DNA of 64,000 nt from Domibacillus indicus (GCF_000970685.1 NZ_LAJB01000011.1:1-64000), one strand, 5' to 3'. Shown: positions 1 to 9,049, numbered from the stretch's first letter. Numbers and translations are program-made. Notes: generated from the letters alone by a model not told the origin.

Positions 1-110
1 CCCGTCCGCCGCTGACATCAGGGAGCAAGCTCCCATCTGTCCGCTCGACTTGCATGTATTAGGCACGCCGCCAGCGTTCGTCCTGAGCCAGGATCAAACT
101 CTCCAAAAAG
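1..110 (-). rRNA. 16S rRNA gene, 5' end only (window edge)
   Basis: Read on the minus strand, this stretch carries the universal 16S start (GAGAGTTTGATCCTGGCTCAG region) followed by the V1 region and GGCGGACGGG. Only about the first 110 nt lie in the window; the rest of the rrn operon continues beyond position 1. The mature 5' end is placed near 110 by comparison with the B. subtilis 16S start and is approximate. Confidence 0.97.
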
Positions 111-226
111 TGTTTGACTTGCTCATTTGTTTCTACTTGAAGTACGGGGTGTATTTCAAATAGAAGTAAAAAAATAAAACGTTGACGTTTTTATTGATTT
201 TGTTCAGTTTTCAATGTTCAATTAGT
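111..226 (-). other. 16S leader / spacer between tRNA-Gly and 16S
   Basis: This is the transcribed spacer between the tRNA-Gly CCA end and 16S. Minus-strand TTGAAAACTGAAC just after the tRNA resembles the boxA-like antitermination leader found before Bacillus rRNA genes. An imperfect hairpin (arms at about 131-141 and 155-165) is a likely processing element. I see no clear separate rrn promoter here, so 16S is probably transcribed from the promoter upstream of the tRNAs, although a weak P2 cannot be excluded. Confidence 0.55.
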
Positions 227-300
227 TGGAGCGGGTGATGGGAATCGAACCCACGACATCAGCTTGGAAGGCTGAGGTTTTACCATTAAACTACACCCGC
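227..300 (-). tRNA. tRNA-Gly (TCC)
   Basis: Complete cloverleaf on the minus strand. The acceptor GCGGGTG pairs with CACCCGC, the anticodon loop is CTTCCAA and the CCA end is encoded. It is the last tRNA of the cluster before 16S. Confidence 0.95.
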
Positions 301-314
301 ATAGGTTATAAAGA

Positions 315-388
315 TCGGGAAGACAGGATTCGAACCTGCGACCCCTTGGTCCCAAACCAAGTGCTCTACCAAGCTGAGCTACTTCCCG
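315..388 (-). tRNA. tRNA-Pro (TGG)
   Basis: Cloverleaf with acceptor CGGGAAG/CTTCCCG, anticodon stem CTTGG/CCAAG and loop TTTGGGA. The CCA end is not encoded (the gene is followed by TCTT), so it must be added after transcription, unlike most tRNAs in the cluster. Confidence 0.95.
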
Positions 389-478
389 GACTTGAACAGA
401 ATGTTCCGGCTTCTATACTGGTCCATAATGCACCGGCATTTAAAAGAATCTTTTAAGAACCCTGTTTGAATTATATGA

Positions 479-555
479 TGGCGCGCCCGAGAGGACTCGA
501 ACCTCTAACCGCTTGATTCGTAGTCAAGTACTCTATCCAATTGAGCTACGGGCGC
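479..555 (-). tRNA. tRNA-Arg (ACG)
   Basis: Cloverleaf with acceptor GCGCCCG/CGGGCGC and anticodon loop CTACGAA. CCA is encoded. The A34 of the ACG anticodon is normally edited to inosine by TadA. Confidence 0.95.
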
Positions 556-564
556 TTATTTTAT

Positions 565-650
<86 letters not shown>

Positions 651-747
651 ATAAAAGCGTTCCGCACACCAAATTGCCGTTCGCCAACAAATAATAATTT
701 TATACGAACACTCTCATATTGTCAACACTTTTTGTGTTCCTAATAAA

Positions 748-823
748 TGGTGAGCCATGAAGGACTCGAACCTTCGACCCTCTGATTAAAAGTCAGATGC
801 TCTACCGACTGAGCTAATGGCTC
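748..823 (-). tRNA. tRNA-Lys (TTT)
   Basis: Cloverleaf with acceptor GAGCCAT/ATGGCTC, anticodon TTT and encoded CCA. A spacer of about 97 nt separates it from the following tRNA-Leu. Confidence 0.95.
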
Positions 824-827
824 AAAA

Positions 828-902
828 TGGCTGGGCTAGAAGGATTCGAACCTTCGCGTGACGGAGTCAAAGTCCGTTGCCTTACCGCTTGGCTATAGCC
901 CA
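828..902 (-). tRNA. tRNA-Gln (TTG)
   Basis: Cloverleaf with acceptor TGGGCTA/TAGCCCA, anticodon loop CTTTGAC and encoded CCA. It is nearly identical to what I recall of the B. subtilis tRNA-Gln. Only 4 nt separate it from tRNA-Lys. Confidence 0.95.
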
Positions 903-918
903 ATGTGTTTTAAGAAAA

Positions 919-995
919 TGGCGGTCCGGACGGGACTCGAACCCGCGACCTCCTGCGTGACAGGCAGGCATTCTAACCAGCTGAACTACCGGACC
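919..995 (-). tRNA. tRNA-Asp (GTC)
   Basis: Cloverleaf with acceptor GGTCCGG/CCGGACC, anticodon GTC and encoded CCA. It lies downstream of a hairpin (1021-1045) that separates it from tRNA-Glu. Confidence 0.95.
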
Positions 996-1020
996 ATTTT
1001 AATAAAATAACAATAAAGAA

Positions 1021-1045
1021 GGGAAACCGGTGAAGCCGGCTTCCC
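1021..1045 (-). other. GC-rich hairpin inside the tRNA cluster
   Basis: Minus-strand GGGAAGCCGG and CCGGTTTCCC form a 10-bp stem with one mismatch, followed by TTCTTTATTG. It resembles a weak terminator or an RNase processing site between tRNA-Glu and tRNA-Asp. It could reduce transcription of the distal tRNAs and 16S, but the tail is poor in U. Confidence 0.45.
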
Positions 1046-1050
1046 GACGA

Positions 1051-1122
1051 TGACCCCTACGGGATTCGAACCCGTGTTACCGCCGTGAAAGGGCGGTGTC
1101 TTAACCGCTTGACCAAGGGGCC
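1051..1122 (-). tRNA. tRNA-Glu (TTC)
   Basis: Cloverleaf with acceptor GGCCCCT/AGGGGTC, anticodon TTC and discriminator A. The CCA end is not encoded (ATC follows). Confidence 0.95.
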
Positions 1123-1134
1123 GAAAATTAAATC

Positions 1135-1225
1135 TGGCGGAGAAGGAGGGATTTGAACCCTCGCGCCGGTTACCCGACCTACACCCTTAGCAGGGGCGCC
1201 TCTTCAGCCTCTTGAGTACTTCCCC
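1135..1225 (-). tRNA. tRNA-Ser (GCT)
   Basis: Type II tRNA with a long variable arm. The acceptor is GGGGAAG/CTTCTCC, the anticodon loop CTGCTAA, and CCA is encoded. Confidence 0.95.
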
Positions 1226-1228
1226 AGA

Positions 1229-1303
1229 TGGCTCCGCAGGCAAGACTCGAACTTGCGACCGATCGGTTAACAGCCGATTGCTCTACCACTGAGCTACTGC
1301 GGA
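1229..1303 (-). tRNA. tRNA-Asn (GTT)
   Basis: First tRNA of the cluster. Acceptor TCCGCAG/CTGCGGA, anticodon GTT, CCA encoded. Only 3 nt separate it from tRNA-Ser. The promoter lies about 30 bp upstream. Confidence 0.95.
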
Positions 1304-1332
1304 ATAACAATGTCATCTTATCGACACTTAGT

Positions 1333-1362
1333 ATTATAAATGATTAACCTCATTATAGTCAA
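1333..1362 (-). promoter_or_regulatory. Sigma-A promoter of the tRNA/16S unit
   Basis: Minus strand TTGACT (1357-1362), 18-bp spacer, TATAAT (1333-1338), about 30 bp before tRNA-Asn. A second TATAAT at 1352-1357 overlaps the -35 box but has no good -35 of its own. Confidence 0.8.
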
Positions 1363-1463
1363 TAATTTTTTTCGAAAAACTTCTTGATAAATTTTTAAAA
1401 ACAAAGACAGGCGGTGCTGTTTTCTGTCAAAATCCTTTGTTGTTTTTCTCACAAAGAGTTTTG

Positions 1464-1503
1464 ATAAAAAAAGCTGCTCAATTAAAATATCAATTGAGAC
1501 AGC
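1464..1503 (-). terminator. Terminator after the SprT-like gene
   Basis: Minus-strand stem GCTG(T)CTCAATT / AATTGAGCAGC with one bulged T, followed by a run of seven T. It lies just after the sprT-like stop codon and insulates the tRNA promoter. Confidence 0.75.
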
Positions 1504-1516
1504 CATTGTCAATAGG

Positions 1517-1978
1517 TTATTTTATCATTTCTCTCAAAATACCCCGGCAGGCGCCGCATACATATTTTGCTGTATTTATGCGCCGATACCTTTTGTATTT
1601 TAAGCCGCATGAAGAACATTCATAATGAACAACTGTCCTCTGCTGTGTTCTTCGTCCAGGAAGCGTCTGACAGTGGCGGGGTGCGCCGGTTTTTTTTAAC
1701 AGCATTTTGAAATCTTCATCTCCATGCTTGTACCCTTTTCCCTGTAAATGCAAATGGTAATGGCATAATTCATGTTTTAAAATGCCAGTTAACTCTTCTT
1801 CTCCGTATGCTTCAATATATTTTTCATTTACTTCAATATTGTGAGAGTGGAGCATATAGCGGCCTCCCGTTGTGCGAAGCCGCTTATTTATATATGCTTT
1901 ATGCAGAAAAGGCCGTCCAAAAAATTGCAGTGACAGTTCCTCCGTCAGCTTTTGAATCATCTCATCGGTGAATATCAT
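1517..1978 (-). CDS. ydcK: SprT-like zinc metallopeptidase family protein (YdcK)
   Basis: A 153-residue SprT-family protein. The HExxH zinc-protease motif is visible at H69-E70-L-C-H73, and a C-terminal zinc ribbon is formed by C121-x2-C124 and C141-x2-C144. This is the organisation of bacterial SprT-like proteins related to the eukaryotic DNA-protein crosslink protease SPRTN. A proteolytic role in bacteria is inferred from the family, not shown. The ATG overlaps the tex stop codon (ATGA), so the two genes are translationally coupled, the same order as tex-ydcK in B. subtilis. Confidence 0.9.
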   Translation of the reverse strand: MIFTDEMIQKLTEELSLQFFGRPFLHKAYINKRLRTTGGRYMLHSHNIEVNEKYIEAYGEEELTGILKHELCHYHLHLQGKGYKHGDEDFKMLLKKTGAPRHCQTLPGRRTQQRTVVHYECSSCGLKYKRYRRINTAKYVCGACRGILREMIK

Positions 1979-4125
1979 TTCGCCCCGTCTTTAACCATCG
2001 TTAGAGAAATCCTGCCTTTATCCGCTTCTACCGACTCTACCCAGACAGTTACAATGTCGCCAACAGATACAACATCAAATGGGTTTTTCACAAACCCTTT
2101 TTTGAGTTTTGAAATATGAACCAGCCCATCCTGTTTTACACCAATGTCAACAAATGCTCCGAAATCGGTTATGTTTCGAACAGTGCCCTGCATCTCCATA
2201 CCTCTTTGCAGGTCCTCCATTTTAAGGACATCTGTTTTCAAAAGCGGTGCTGGCATTTCATCACGCGGATCACGGCCTGGTCTTTGAAGAGAATCAACAA
2301 TATCTTTCAGGGTCGGCACTCCTATATCGAGTGTTTTGGCCATTTGCTCTATATTCAGGGACTCAAGAGCTTCAGCAAGCTTTTCAGAGCCAAGATCTGT
2401 TTTTTTAAACCCTAAAGATGCCAGCAAAGCTGTTACCTCTTTATAATTTTCGGGATGAATTGACGTTCGATCGAGAGGCTCTTCACCGTCTGTAATGCGA
2501 AGAAAGCCGATACATTGTTCGAATGTTTTCCCGCCGAGCCTCGGCACTTTTTTGATAACGGACCGTTTTAGAAATTTCCCATTCTCCTCACGAAATTGAA
2601 CAATGTTCCTGGCGACTGTTTTATTTAAACCGGCTACATGCTCAAGGAGTGATGGCGAAGCGGTATTTACATCTACCCCAACCTGATTCACTGCTGTTTC
2701 AACGACAAACGCAAGAGAGCTGGACAGCTTCTTTTGGGAAACATCATGCTGATACTGGCCGACTCCTATGGACTGAGGGTCAATTTTCACCAATTCCGCA
2801 AGCGGGTCTTGAATGCGGCGGCCGATGGATACTGCACTTCGCTCTTCTACTTGAAGGTGGGGAAACTCTTCGCGCGCGATATCTGAAGCTGAATACACAC
2901 TGGCTCCCGCCTCATTCACAATAATGTAGGAGACCTTCCTCTTGAGTTCCGGCAGCATTTCAACAACAAACTGCTCCGTCTCTCGTGAGGCTGTACCATT
3001 TCCAATTGCGATAATATCCGCTTCAAACTCATCCGCCATCTGCTTAAACAATTTCTTTGCTTCTTTTCGTTTTCCTTCCCCCGTGTGCGGATACATCACC
3101 TTAATTGCCAGTACCTTCCCTGTTTCATTCACCACCGCCATCTTACAGCCTGTCCGGTATGCCGGATCAACTGCCAGCACGATCTTCCCTTTTAATGGCG
3201 CCTGAAGAAGCAGGTTTTTTAAGTTTTCAGAGAAAATGTGAATCGCGCGCTCTTCGGCTTTCTCTGTTAATTCATTTCGAACTTCACGTTCTACTGAAGG
3301 ACGAATAAGCCGTTTGTAAGCGTCCCGGGCAGCATCTAGAATGATTGGCGCCGCCGCGCTTTGCTCGTTTTCAATAAACTTTTTTGTTAAGTAGCGAATA
3401 ACCCGTTCCTCATCGAATATGATGGTTACTTTTAAAACTCCTTCGCTTTCTCCGCGGTTGACAGCCAGCGTTCTATGAGGGGCCATTTTATTCACCGGCT
3501 CCTCATAATCATAATACATTTTGAATACTTCTTTTTCATCGTCACCCTTTAAATCGGTTTTTAGAGTTCCGTATTTCGTCATATCAAGCCGGATACGCTG
3601 CCGGACAGCTGCGTCATCGGCAATGGTCTCGGCAATAATGTCAGATGCACCTTGAACCGCTTCTTCTATGGTTTTCACCTGATCATTAATATATTTCTTT
3701 GCTTCCTGCTCAATATCAGCCTGTCCTGGACATGACAACAGCCACTTTGCCAGCGGCTCAAGTCCTTTTTCTTTGGCCACCGACGCTTTCGTTCGTTTTT
3801 TCTGTTTAAATGGCCGATATAAATCTTCTACCGCCTGCAGTGTTTGAGCTGCTTGAATGGCCGCTTCAAGTTCAGGTGTCATCTTTTCTTGTTCTGTAAT
3901 AGAGCGGCTGACTTCTTCTTTACGCTGCTCTACATTTGTACGGTATGTATACCTCTCTAAAATCGTCCGTATTTCGACTTCATCTAAAGAACCAGTCATT
4001 TCTTTGCGGTAGCGGGCAATAAAAGGAATAGTATTCCCTTCTTCTGTCAACTGTATAACAGCCTGTACTTGTTTCATATCACTGTTTGTGTCCGCTGCTG
4101 TTGCTTTGATTAATTGTTCCTTCAT
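1975..4125 (-). CDS. tex: Tex-family RNA-binding transcription accessory protein (YdcI)
   Basis: A 716-residue Tex protein. It has the helical Tex N-terminal region (about 1-190), an RNase H-like YqgF domain with [15 protein letters not shown] near 320, helix-hairpin-helix repeats around 480-550, and a C-terminal S1 RNA-binding domain ([16 protein letters not shown], about 640-710). Tex binds nucleic acid and affects transcription and toxin expression in several bacteria; its exact role in Bacilli is unclear. The frame is open further upstream, but the start at 4125 is chosen because GGAGG precedes it at good spacing and the product then begins MKEQLIKA, as in the family. It follows the rsbX terminator. 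Confidence 0.93.
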   Translation of the reverse strand: MKEQLIKATAADTNSDMKQVQAVIQLTEEGNTIPFIARYRKEMTGSLDEVEIRTILERYTYRTNVEQRKEEVSRSITEQEKMTPELEAAIQAAQTLQAVEDLYRPFKQKKRTKASVAKEKGLEPLAKWLLSCPGQADIEQEAKKYINDQVKTIEEAVQGASDIIAETIADDAAVRQRIRLDMTKYGTLKTDLKGDDEKEVFKMYYDYEEPVNKMAPHRTLAVNRGESEGVLKVTIIFDEERVIRYLTKKFIENEQSAAAPIILDAARDAYKRLIRPSVEREVRNELTEKAEERAIHIFSENLKNLLLQAPLKGKIVLAVDPAYRTGCKMAVVNETGKVLAIKVMYPHTGEGKRKEAKKLFKQMADEFEADIIAIGNGTASRETEQFVVEMLPELKRKVSYIIVNEAGASVYSASDIAREEFPHLQVEERSAVSIGRRIQDPLAELVKIDPQSIGVGQYQHDVSQKKLSSSLAFVVETAVNQVGVDVNTASPSLLEHVAGLNKTVARNIVQFREENGKFLKRSVIKKVPRLGGKTFEQCIGFLRITDGEEPLDRTSIHPENYKEVTALLASLGFKKTDLGSEKLAEALESLNIEQMAKTLDIGVPTLKDIVDSLQRPGRDPRDEMPAPLLKTDVLKMEDLQRGMEMQGTVRNITDFGAFVDIGVKQDGLVHISKLKKGFVKNPFDVVSVGDIVTVWVESVEADKGRISLTMVKDGAK

Positions 4126-4170
4126 GTTCGTGCCTCCGCTTCCTTCATTCGAATACGTATATTGTAGCAA

Positions 4171-4203
4171 AAAAAGAAAAAACCCGCTGATTCACAGCAG
4201 GTT
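4171..4203 (-). terminator. Terminator of the sigB operon
   Basis: Minus-strand stem AACCTGCTG / CAGCGGGTT followed by TTTTCTTTTTTT. It includes the rsbX stop codon and separates the sigma-B operon from tex. Confidence 0.85.
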
Positions 4204-4788
4204 TCCAACTAAAAATGTTGCATCGTCATTTGATTTTAAAGCAACCGCATCCAGTTTGGCTGCAATTTGTTCCGTGTTTCGGTAACGCATAAGCTCTTTT
4301 GTATTGAGCAAGTTTACTCCGTCCGAGTGAACAAGAAATTTACTTCCTGGTTCGTATATAAATCGTTCCATTCTATATCGCTGCGGCCGTCCGGATAAAT
4401 AGCCGGTAACTGGCAGGGGATAAGTAAGTTTCCCATCCGGACCGTATAAATAAAAGCGGATATTGCCCACGCACGTATACTCAAATCTACGTGTTTCAAA
4501 ATCAATTTTAAACAGGGCAACCGCCGCACCCCTCTTTTGAAACATTGCTTTGTTGATTAAATCCATCATGCCTTCGATTGTCTCCGCCTGCCATTCCCGC
4601 TTTACAATCTCCGCTGCCGCCTGAGATGATTCGTAAGCATGGCGGCCGCTTCCAAGTCCATCTGCAAGCAAACAAATAAATGAATTTTCTTCCTGCATAA
4701 AGTAGTATGTATCACCACAAAAAGAATTTCCGCCCTTTGAATGCGTGCCTGCAATTAATTCCAGCTGTTCGTTTTGTATTCTCTCCAT
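4192..4788 (-). CDS. rsbX: RsbX, PP2C-type serine phosphatase of the stressosome
   Basis: A 198-residue PPM/PP2C-type phosphatase with the metal-binding ADGLGSG (D43), HSDG near 150 and NDDAT near 187. RsbX resets the environmental stress pathway by dephosphorylating RsbS and RsbR and so recapturing RsbT. It is the last gene of the sigma-B operon. Its ATG overlaps the sigB TAA by one base, which suggests translational coupling. Expression from the sigma-B promoter would make this a negative feedback loop. Confidence 0.93.
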   Translation of the reverse strand: MERIQNEQLELIAGTHSKGGNSFCGDTYYFMQEENSFICLLADGLGSGRHAYESSQAAAEIVKREWQAETIEGMMDLINKAMFQKRGAAVALFKIDFETRRFEYTCVGNIRFYLYGPDGKLTYPLPVTGYLSGRPQRYRMERFIYEPGSKFLVHSDGVNLLNTKELMRYRNTEQIAAKLDAVALKSNDDATFLVGNLL

Positions 4789-5582
4789 TAAGAAAGATGC
4801 TCCGTTGAATACGCCTCTGCATGAATCGCTTCTTTTAATTTTTTGATTGCTCTTCGCTGCAGCCTTGAGACGTGCATTTGTGAAATACCAAGCTTGTCTC
4901 CCGCATCTTTCTGGCTTAAGTTTTCAAGATACGTAAATTGGATGATTTGTTTTTCACGGTCAGATAAAACATGAAGCACTTTCTCGAGAACAAGACGCTG
5001 GTCCACGCGTTCGTATCCCTGTTCGCGGTTACCTACGATGTCTAAAAGCGTTACCGTACTTCCATCCGAGTCGGCCTCGATGGAGTGGTCTACGGAAAGC
5101 GCCTGGTAGCTTTTGCCCATCTCCATTGCTTCAAGTACTTCTTCTTCAGAAATATCAAGATATTGGGCAATTTCATGTACAAGGGGAGAACGCTGAAGTG
5201 AAGTGGTTAATTCTTCATTTGCAGCTTTAATTTTCGGTCCAAGTTCTTTTATGCGCCTCGGGACGTGCACACTCCATGTTTTGTCACGAAGAAATCGTTT
5301 AATCTCGCCGACAATCGTCGGAATCGCAAATGCTTCAAAGCTTTTACCGAAAGAATCATCATATCTCCGGATAGCGCCCAGCAAGCCCATCATCCCTACC
5401 TGTACGATATCTTCATGGTGCGAACGGCCTTTTGAGTACTTTCGGGCGATGGATTCTACAAGCCCATGATAGTGATCGACCAGCTTGTCCTGCGCTTCTC
5501 TATCACCGGTTTCCTGAAACGCTTTGATCCATTTGATCGCTTGAAGCTTTGCAGCCTCATTAGGTCGAGATGGTTTCTGCAT
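4788..5582 (-). CDS. sigB: General stress sigma factor SigB
   Basis: A 264-residue sigma-70 group 3 factor. Region 2 is clear (HEDIVQVGMMGLLGAIRRYD, DKTWSVHVPRR), region 3 spans about 120-180, and region 4 has the helix-turn-helix LSQKDAGDKLGISQMHVSR. It directs RNA polymerase to general stress promoters and is held inactive by RsbW. The gene overlaps the end of rsbW by 23 nt, the usual arrangement of this operon. A sigma-B consensus promoter precedes rsbV at 6412-6437, so sigB is probably autoregulated. Confidence 0.97.
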   Translation of the reverse strand: MQKPSRPNEAAKLQAIKWIKAFQETGDREAQDKLVDHYHGLVESIARKYSKGRSHHEDIVQVGMMGLLGAIRRYDDSFGKSFEAFAIPTIVGEIKRFLRDKTWSVHVPRRIKELGPKIKAANEELTTSLQRSPLVHEIAQYLDISEEEVLEAMEMGKSYQALSVDHSIEADSDGSTVTLLDIVGNREQGYERVDQRLVLEKVLHVLSDREKQIIQFTYLENLSQKDAGDKLGISQMHVSRLQRRAIKKLKEAIHAEAYSTEHLS

Positions 5583-6024
5583 CCCTCTCCACCTGCTCTC
5601 CTTCGAGATACTTTGTCATAAACAGAGTGATCCCTTTATTTTGATGCACTTTCACTTCGTCCATCAATGTTTCAATCAAATAAAGGCCCAGCCCTCCTTC
5701 ACGAAGGAATTCGACGGATTTTTCTGTGTAAGGACCCAGAGCTTCTTTTGTTTCTTCAAAATCAAAGCTGTTGCCGTTGTCCGATACAACGACCTCAAGA
5801 TGGTCTTGATGAAGGCTGAAACCAATCAGCACTTCCCCTTCTTCTCCTTTGTAGGCATGCTGAACCGCGTTGGTGATCGCTTCACTCGTTGCAATTTTCA
5901 GATCCTCAATCGTATCATAAGAAAAACCCATGCGGCTCGCAATACCGGACAGCGTCAGTCTTGTAATACCGACAAATTCAGGCTTGGCCGGGATTTTCAT
6001 CTCGATGTAATCAGCATACTTCAT
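5560..6024 (-). CDS. rsbW: Anti-sigma-B factor and serine kinase RsbW
   Basis: A 154-residue GHKL-type serine kinase and anti-sigma factor. The N-box (SEAITNAVQHAY, about 48-59), the G1 box (VVSDNGNSFDF) and a glycine-rich GGLGLYL G2 segment are visible. It binds SigB, or phosphorylates and inactivates RsbV. The RBS AAGGTGG precedes the ATG and the gene follows rsbV by 2 nt. Very close to B. subtilis RsbW throughout. Confidence 0.96.
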   Translation of the reverse strand: MKYADYIEMKIPAKPEFVGITRLTLSGIASRMGFSYDTIEDLKIATSEAITNAVQHAYKGEEGEVLIGFSLHQDHLEVVVSDNGNSFDFEETKEALGPYTEKSVEFLREGGLGLYLIETLMDEVKVHQNKGITLFMTKYLEGEQVERDAETIST

Positions 6025-6026
6025 TC

Positions 6027-6356
6027 TTACACGCCACCTTCTGATCCAGAGTTAATGTTCATGATGTCTGCAAGGCCTGTAATATCGAAAAGACGCTTCA
6101 AGCGGTCGGATAACCCAACCAGCTTCATTGTCCCGTCATTTGCGTTTAAGCTTTTGAAAAGCCCTACAAATACACCGAGACCCGTGCTGTCCATATACGA
6201 TACTTCAGACAGGTCAATCACAAGATTCGTTTCTTTTTTTTCTGTATAAGGAAATGCCGTTTCACGCAATTTCGGAGCGGTGTAGGCATCAATTTCACCT
6301 GAAATTTTAATCGTTGTCTGTTGCTCCTGTTCCTGTACATCAATCGAAATATTCAT
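6027..6356 (-). CDS. rsbV: Anti-anti-sigma factor RsbV
   Basis: A 109-residue STAS-domain protein with the phosphorylation motif SYMDSTGLGVF; the serine after D is the RsbW target. Unphosphorylated RsbV frees SigB from RsbW. The frame can be extended to a TTG at 6365, but that codon sits on top of the RBS (AAAGGTGG), so the ATG at 6356, which gives MNISIDVQ as in other RsbV proteins, is preferred. A sigma-B promoter lies immediately upstream. Confidence 0.95.
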   Translation of the reverse strand: MNISIDVQEQEQQTTIKISGEIDAYTAPKLRETAFPYTEKKETNLVIDLSEVSYMDSTGLGVFVGLFKSLNANDGTMKLVGLSDRLKRLFDITGLADIMNINSGSEGGV

Positions 6357-6411
6357 CTCAAACAAACCACCTTTAGCATATTAATCGCTTCACTAATTCA
6401 ATATCTTACTT

Positions 6412-6437
6412 TTACCCTTCTTCTGTACCAATTAAAC
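6412..6437 (-). promoter_or_regulatory. Sigma-B promoter before rsbV
   Basis: Minus strand GTTTAA (6432-6437), a 14-bp spacer and GGGTAA (6412-6417). This matches the sigma-B consensus GTTTAA-N12-15-GGGTAT with one mismatch. It begins right after the rsbU stop, exactly where B. subtilis has the autoregulatory promoter. Confidence 0.92.
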
Positions 6438-6441
6438 CAGG

Positions 6442-7452
6442 TTAGGAAGTTCTTTTTAAAATAATGAGCGTAAAGTCATCTCGAAGCTGGAAGTCCTGTA
6501 AGTATTCCAATTCTTTGTACACTTTATCCGCAATATCTTGGGCACCAAGATGTATGTATTTTTTGATATAGCCGATAAGTGTTTCTACTTCCAAAAATCC
6601 CTCTTCTGTCCGACATTCTGTCACACCATCTGACATAAGCAGAATAATATCGCCTATTTTTAATTTCCGTTCATATTCCCTGTATTTTGCTCTTTTATCA
6701 ACTCCGAGCAGCAGTCCTTTTGCCTGTAATTCCTCAAATTCCCCTGTTTCAGCATGATAGAAGAAACCTGGCTCATGACCGGCGGATGAATAAGAAAAAA
6801 GATGTGTTTCCGGATTATATAAGCCGCTAAACATGGTAATGAACATGGTTGGGTCGACATTCTGTTCCACAACACGATTAAGCCGTTCCAGTACGTCTCC
6901 AGGTGCCTGGCTGTCTTCCGGCATACTGTCCATCGAATATTTGATCATCGACATACAGAGAGCGGCCGGGATCCCCTTGCCGATAATATCTGCAATGGCT
7001 ACACTGATTGCTCCATTTTCATGCGAAACGAAGTGGTAGTAATCACCGCTCATTTGCTTGGCCGGCACACTGATTGCTCCTATGTCCATTGAAGGGATTT
7101 TGGGAATCTGTGTTCCAAGAAGAGTCTGCTGCATGCTCGCCGCCACTTCTATTTCATTGATCAGCTCACGCTGAATCGTGCGGAGGCTCTGGTGCTCCCG
7201 ATAAGCTAATCCATAACTCATCATTACTTCAAGCAAAATATCAAGCGACAGAAGAAGCGATTCTGGGAGGTCCGGCTCAATCTCCATGATAGATGTTTTA
7301 TGGAGACTGATCATTTCTTCCGGCGAAATTTTATATTCGATTGACTTCTTGCTGAACTTTTGGCTCATATACAATGCTTGTTCAGTCTGGTCATTGATAT
7401 AGGTTTTCAAAATTTCTTTGTATTCATCGAGCATGGTGTCTCTGAAATTCAT
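6442..7452 (-). CDS. rsbU: RsbU, RsbT-activated PP2C phosphatase
   Basis: A 336-residue protein. The N-terminal helical domain (about 1-85) binds RsbT, a linker follows, and the C-terminal SpoIIE/PP2C phosphatase domain (about 110-336) has AIADIIGKGIPAALCMSMIK and LMSDGVTE. It dephosphorylates RsbV-P under environmental stress and so activates SigB. GGAGG precedes the ATG. Separated from rsbT by 10 nt. Confidence 0.95.
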   Translation of the reverse strand: MNFRDTMLDEYKEILKTYINDQTEQALYMSQKFSKKSIEYKISPEEMISLHKTSIMEIEPDLPESLLLSLDILLEVMMSYGLAYREHQSLRTIQRELINEIEVAASMQQTLLGTQIPKIPSMDIGAISVPAKQMSGDYYHFVSHENGAISVAIADIIGKGIPAALCMSMIKYSMDSMPEDSQAPGDVLERLNRVVEQNVDPTMFITMFSGLYNPETHLFSYSSAGHEPGFFYHAETGEFEELQAKGLLLGVDKRAKYREYERKLKIGDIILLMSDGVTECRTEEGFLEVETLIGYIKKYIHLGAQDIADKVYKELEYLQDFQLRDDFTLIILKRTS

Positions 7453-7462
7453 CTTTATCCTC

Positions 7463-7858
7463 CTACCGGAGCCACTTCACCGACTGAATAAGCGTTCCCT
7501 TGCCAGGTTCAGATTCAATTGAAAACTCATCCATCAGTCTTTTCACCCCGGGAAGTCCAGCTCCAAGTCCACCTGAAGTAGAAAAACCATCTTCCATGAC
7601 TTTTCGAAGATCCGGAATGCCCGGTCCTTGATCACGGGAAATAATGGTCATTCCTTTTTTTGCTCCATTCTCCACTTTTTCAATCGTGATTTCTCCCTGG
7701 CCCGCGTACAAGTAGATATTACGGGCTAGCTCACTGATCGCAGTCGTGATACGGGCCTGGTCCACTGTGCCAAATCCAAGCTCTTTTGCCACATTCCGGC
7801 CAAGCTGTCTCGCCGCTACGATATCCCATTCATTTATAATCTTCACACTAGAGTCCAT
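7463..7858 (-). CDS. rsbT: RsbT, switch serine/threonine kinase
   Basis: A 131-residue GHKL kinase with the N-box ISELARNIYLYAG, the G1 box SRDQGPGIPDL and a G2-like GGLGAGLPGVKRLMD. It is held in the stressosome by RsbR and RsbS. On stress it phosphorylates them, is released and activates RsbU. A GGGGGA RBS precedes the ATG, 4 nt after rsbS. Confidence 0.95.
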   Translation of the reverse strand: MDSSVKIINEWDIVAARQLGRNVAKELGFGTVDQARITTAISELARNIYLYAGQGEITIEKVENGAKKGMTIISRDQGPGIPDLRKVMEDGFSTSGGLGAGLPGVKRLMDEFSIESEPGKGTLIQSVKWLR

Positions 7859-7862
7859 CTTG

Positions 7863-8225
7863 TCAGTCCCCCAGTTCCCGTTGAAGTTTCTCCAAACCTT
7901 TTTCGAGATCCAGTGCGGTCATCACTTCCTCCAACCGGATACCAAGTTCTATAAGGGTAATCGCAACAGCAGGCTGAATACCAGTAATCACTACCTTGGC
8001 ACCCATCAATTTAGACATACTGATTACGTCCCCTAATACTTTAGCAATAAATGAATCGATAAAGTCGATAGAAGTGAAATCAATAACCACTCCTCTCGCG
8101 CTTGTTTCATGGATTTTATGGAGAAGATCCTCTTGAAATTGAAGCGCCGTCTGGTCATCAAGCTCCCATTGTATTGAGATAAGCAAACAATCATGTAGTT
8201 TTAATATTGGAATCCGCATATTCAT
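7863..8225 (-). CDS. rsbS: RsbS, stressosome STAS scaffold
   Basis: A 120-residue single-STAS protein. The RsbT phosphorylation serine (S59 in B. subtilis) corresponds to S58 in [10 protein letters not shown]. With RsbR it forms the large stressosome shell that sequesters RsbT. The ATG overlaps rsbR by 4 nt and follows GGAGGT with 6-nt spacing. A second in-frame ATG two codons later is less well spaced. Confidence 0.95.
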   Translation of the reverse strand: MNMRIPILKLHDCLLISIQWELDDQTALQFQEDLLHKIHETSARGVVIDFTSIDFIDSFIAKVLGDVISMSKLMGAKVVITGIQPAVAITLIELGIRLEEVMTALDLEKGLEKLQRELGD

Positions 8226-9049
8226 TCTTGTACCTCCACAATTTGTCTTGACGTCGCCGCTAATGCCTGCTCTACACCTTTTTTCATTGTGCTTGTTGTT
8301 GTTACGTCCTCAAGGTTAATGCCCAGGTTTACGATTGTCTGGGCAATTTCCGGACGAATACCGACAATCGTGCATTTTGCACCGACAAGACGTACCGCTT
8401 CCGCAGCCTGAATAATGTGATGTGCAACCATTGTATCAACAACCGGAACCCCGGTAATGTCAATTAAAACTACTTCCGCACGGTGGTTCACAACACCTTC
8501 AAGTAAATTTTCCATAATTTGCCTTGCTCGTTCAGTATCAATTGTACCAACAAGCGGCATAACAGAAATTTTATCAAAAACAGGAATAAGCGGTGCAGAC
8601 AATTCCTGAAGAGCGATTTTTTGAAGAGAAATAGTCCGTTCCCATGAAGTTGTATAGGCTTCCGTGATCGTTCTGTACATCGGGAACATCCAGTTGTTAA
8701 TTTCTGTGGTGAAATCAATGTAGCTGTACTGATCAATTGCACCTGTCTGCTGCATGCCCCGCTCGACAATTTTCCCGAAAACGCGAAGCCCTTCTGTGAT
8801 CATTGTCAGAGGCCAGCCAAGACGAACAATTTTCTCTGAAAAATCGATCGCGCGCTCGTTAAATTTCTGTTCTGAATCTGAAAAGTTTGACATGACCAAC
8901 TGAACAAATTCCGAGCTTGTTTTTACAAACATATGGTCTGACATGGCCTGGATAGCACGCTCATCAGCTTCACCACGCATTAATTCAATCCATTCCCTTA
9001 AAATTTCATCGCTATGAGACTGTACATATTGAAAAATCTTTTTTCGCAT
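8222..9049 (-). CDS. rsbRA: RsbR, stressosome sensor co-antagonist
   Basis: A 275-residue protein with an N-terminal non-haem globin-like sensor domain (about 1-130), a linker helix and a C-terminal STAS domain (about 150-270). The two RsbT phosphorylation threonines correspond to T172 (GTIDTERA) and T206 (VVDTMVAH), matching T171 and T205 in B. subtilis. The N-terminal turrets are thought to take in the stress signal, but the ligand is unknown. It is the first gene of the rsb operon and the only RsbR paralogue in this window. Confidence 0.94.
   Translation of the reverse strand: MRKKIFQYVQSHSDEILREWIELMRGEADERAIQAMSDHMFVKTSSEFVQLVMSNFSDSEQKFNERAIDFSEKIVRLGWPLTMITEGLRVFGKIVERGMQQTGAIDQYSYIDFTTEINNWMFPMYRTITEAYTTSWERTISLQKIALQELSAPLIPVFDKISVMPLVGTIDTERARQIMENLLEGVVNHRAEVVLIDITGVPVVDTMVAHHIIQAAEAVRLVGAKCTIVGIRPEIAQTIVNLGINLEDVTTTSTMKKGVEQALAATSRQIVEVQE

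Noticed and set aside
226-456. Open frame of 76 codons running through the tRNA-Gly and tRNA-Pro genes.
   Set aside because: It is antisense to tRNA genes and exists only because structured RNA genes lack stops in that frame.
1352-1357. Second TATAAT overlapping the tRNA promoter -35.
   Set aside because: No acceptable -35 lies 16-18 bp upstream of it.
5641-6249. A 202-codon plus-strand frame opposite rsbV/rsbW.
   Set aside because: No RBS; it shadows two well-identified genes and has the biased composition of an antisense frame.
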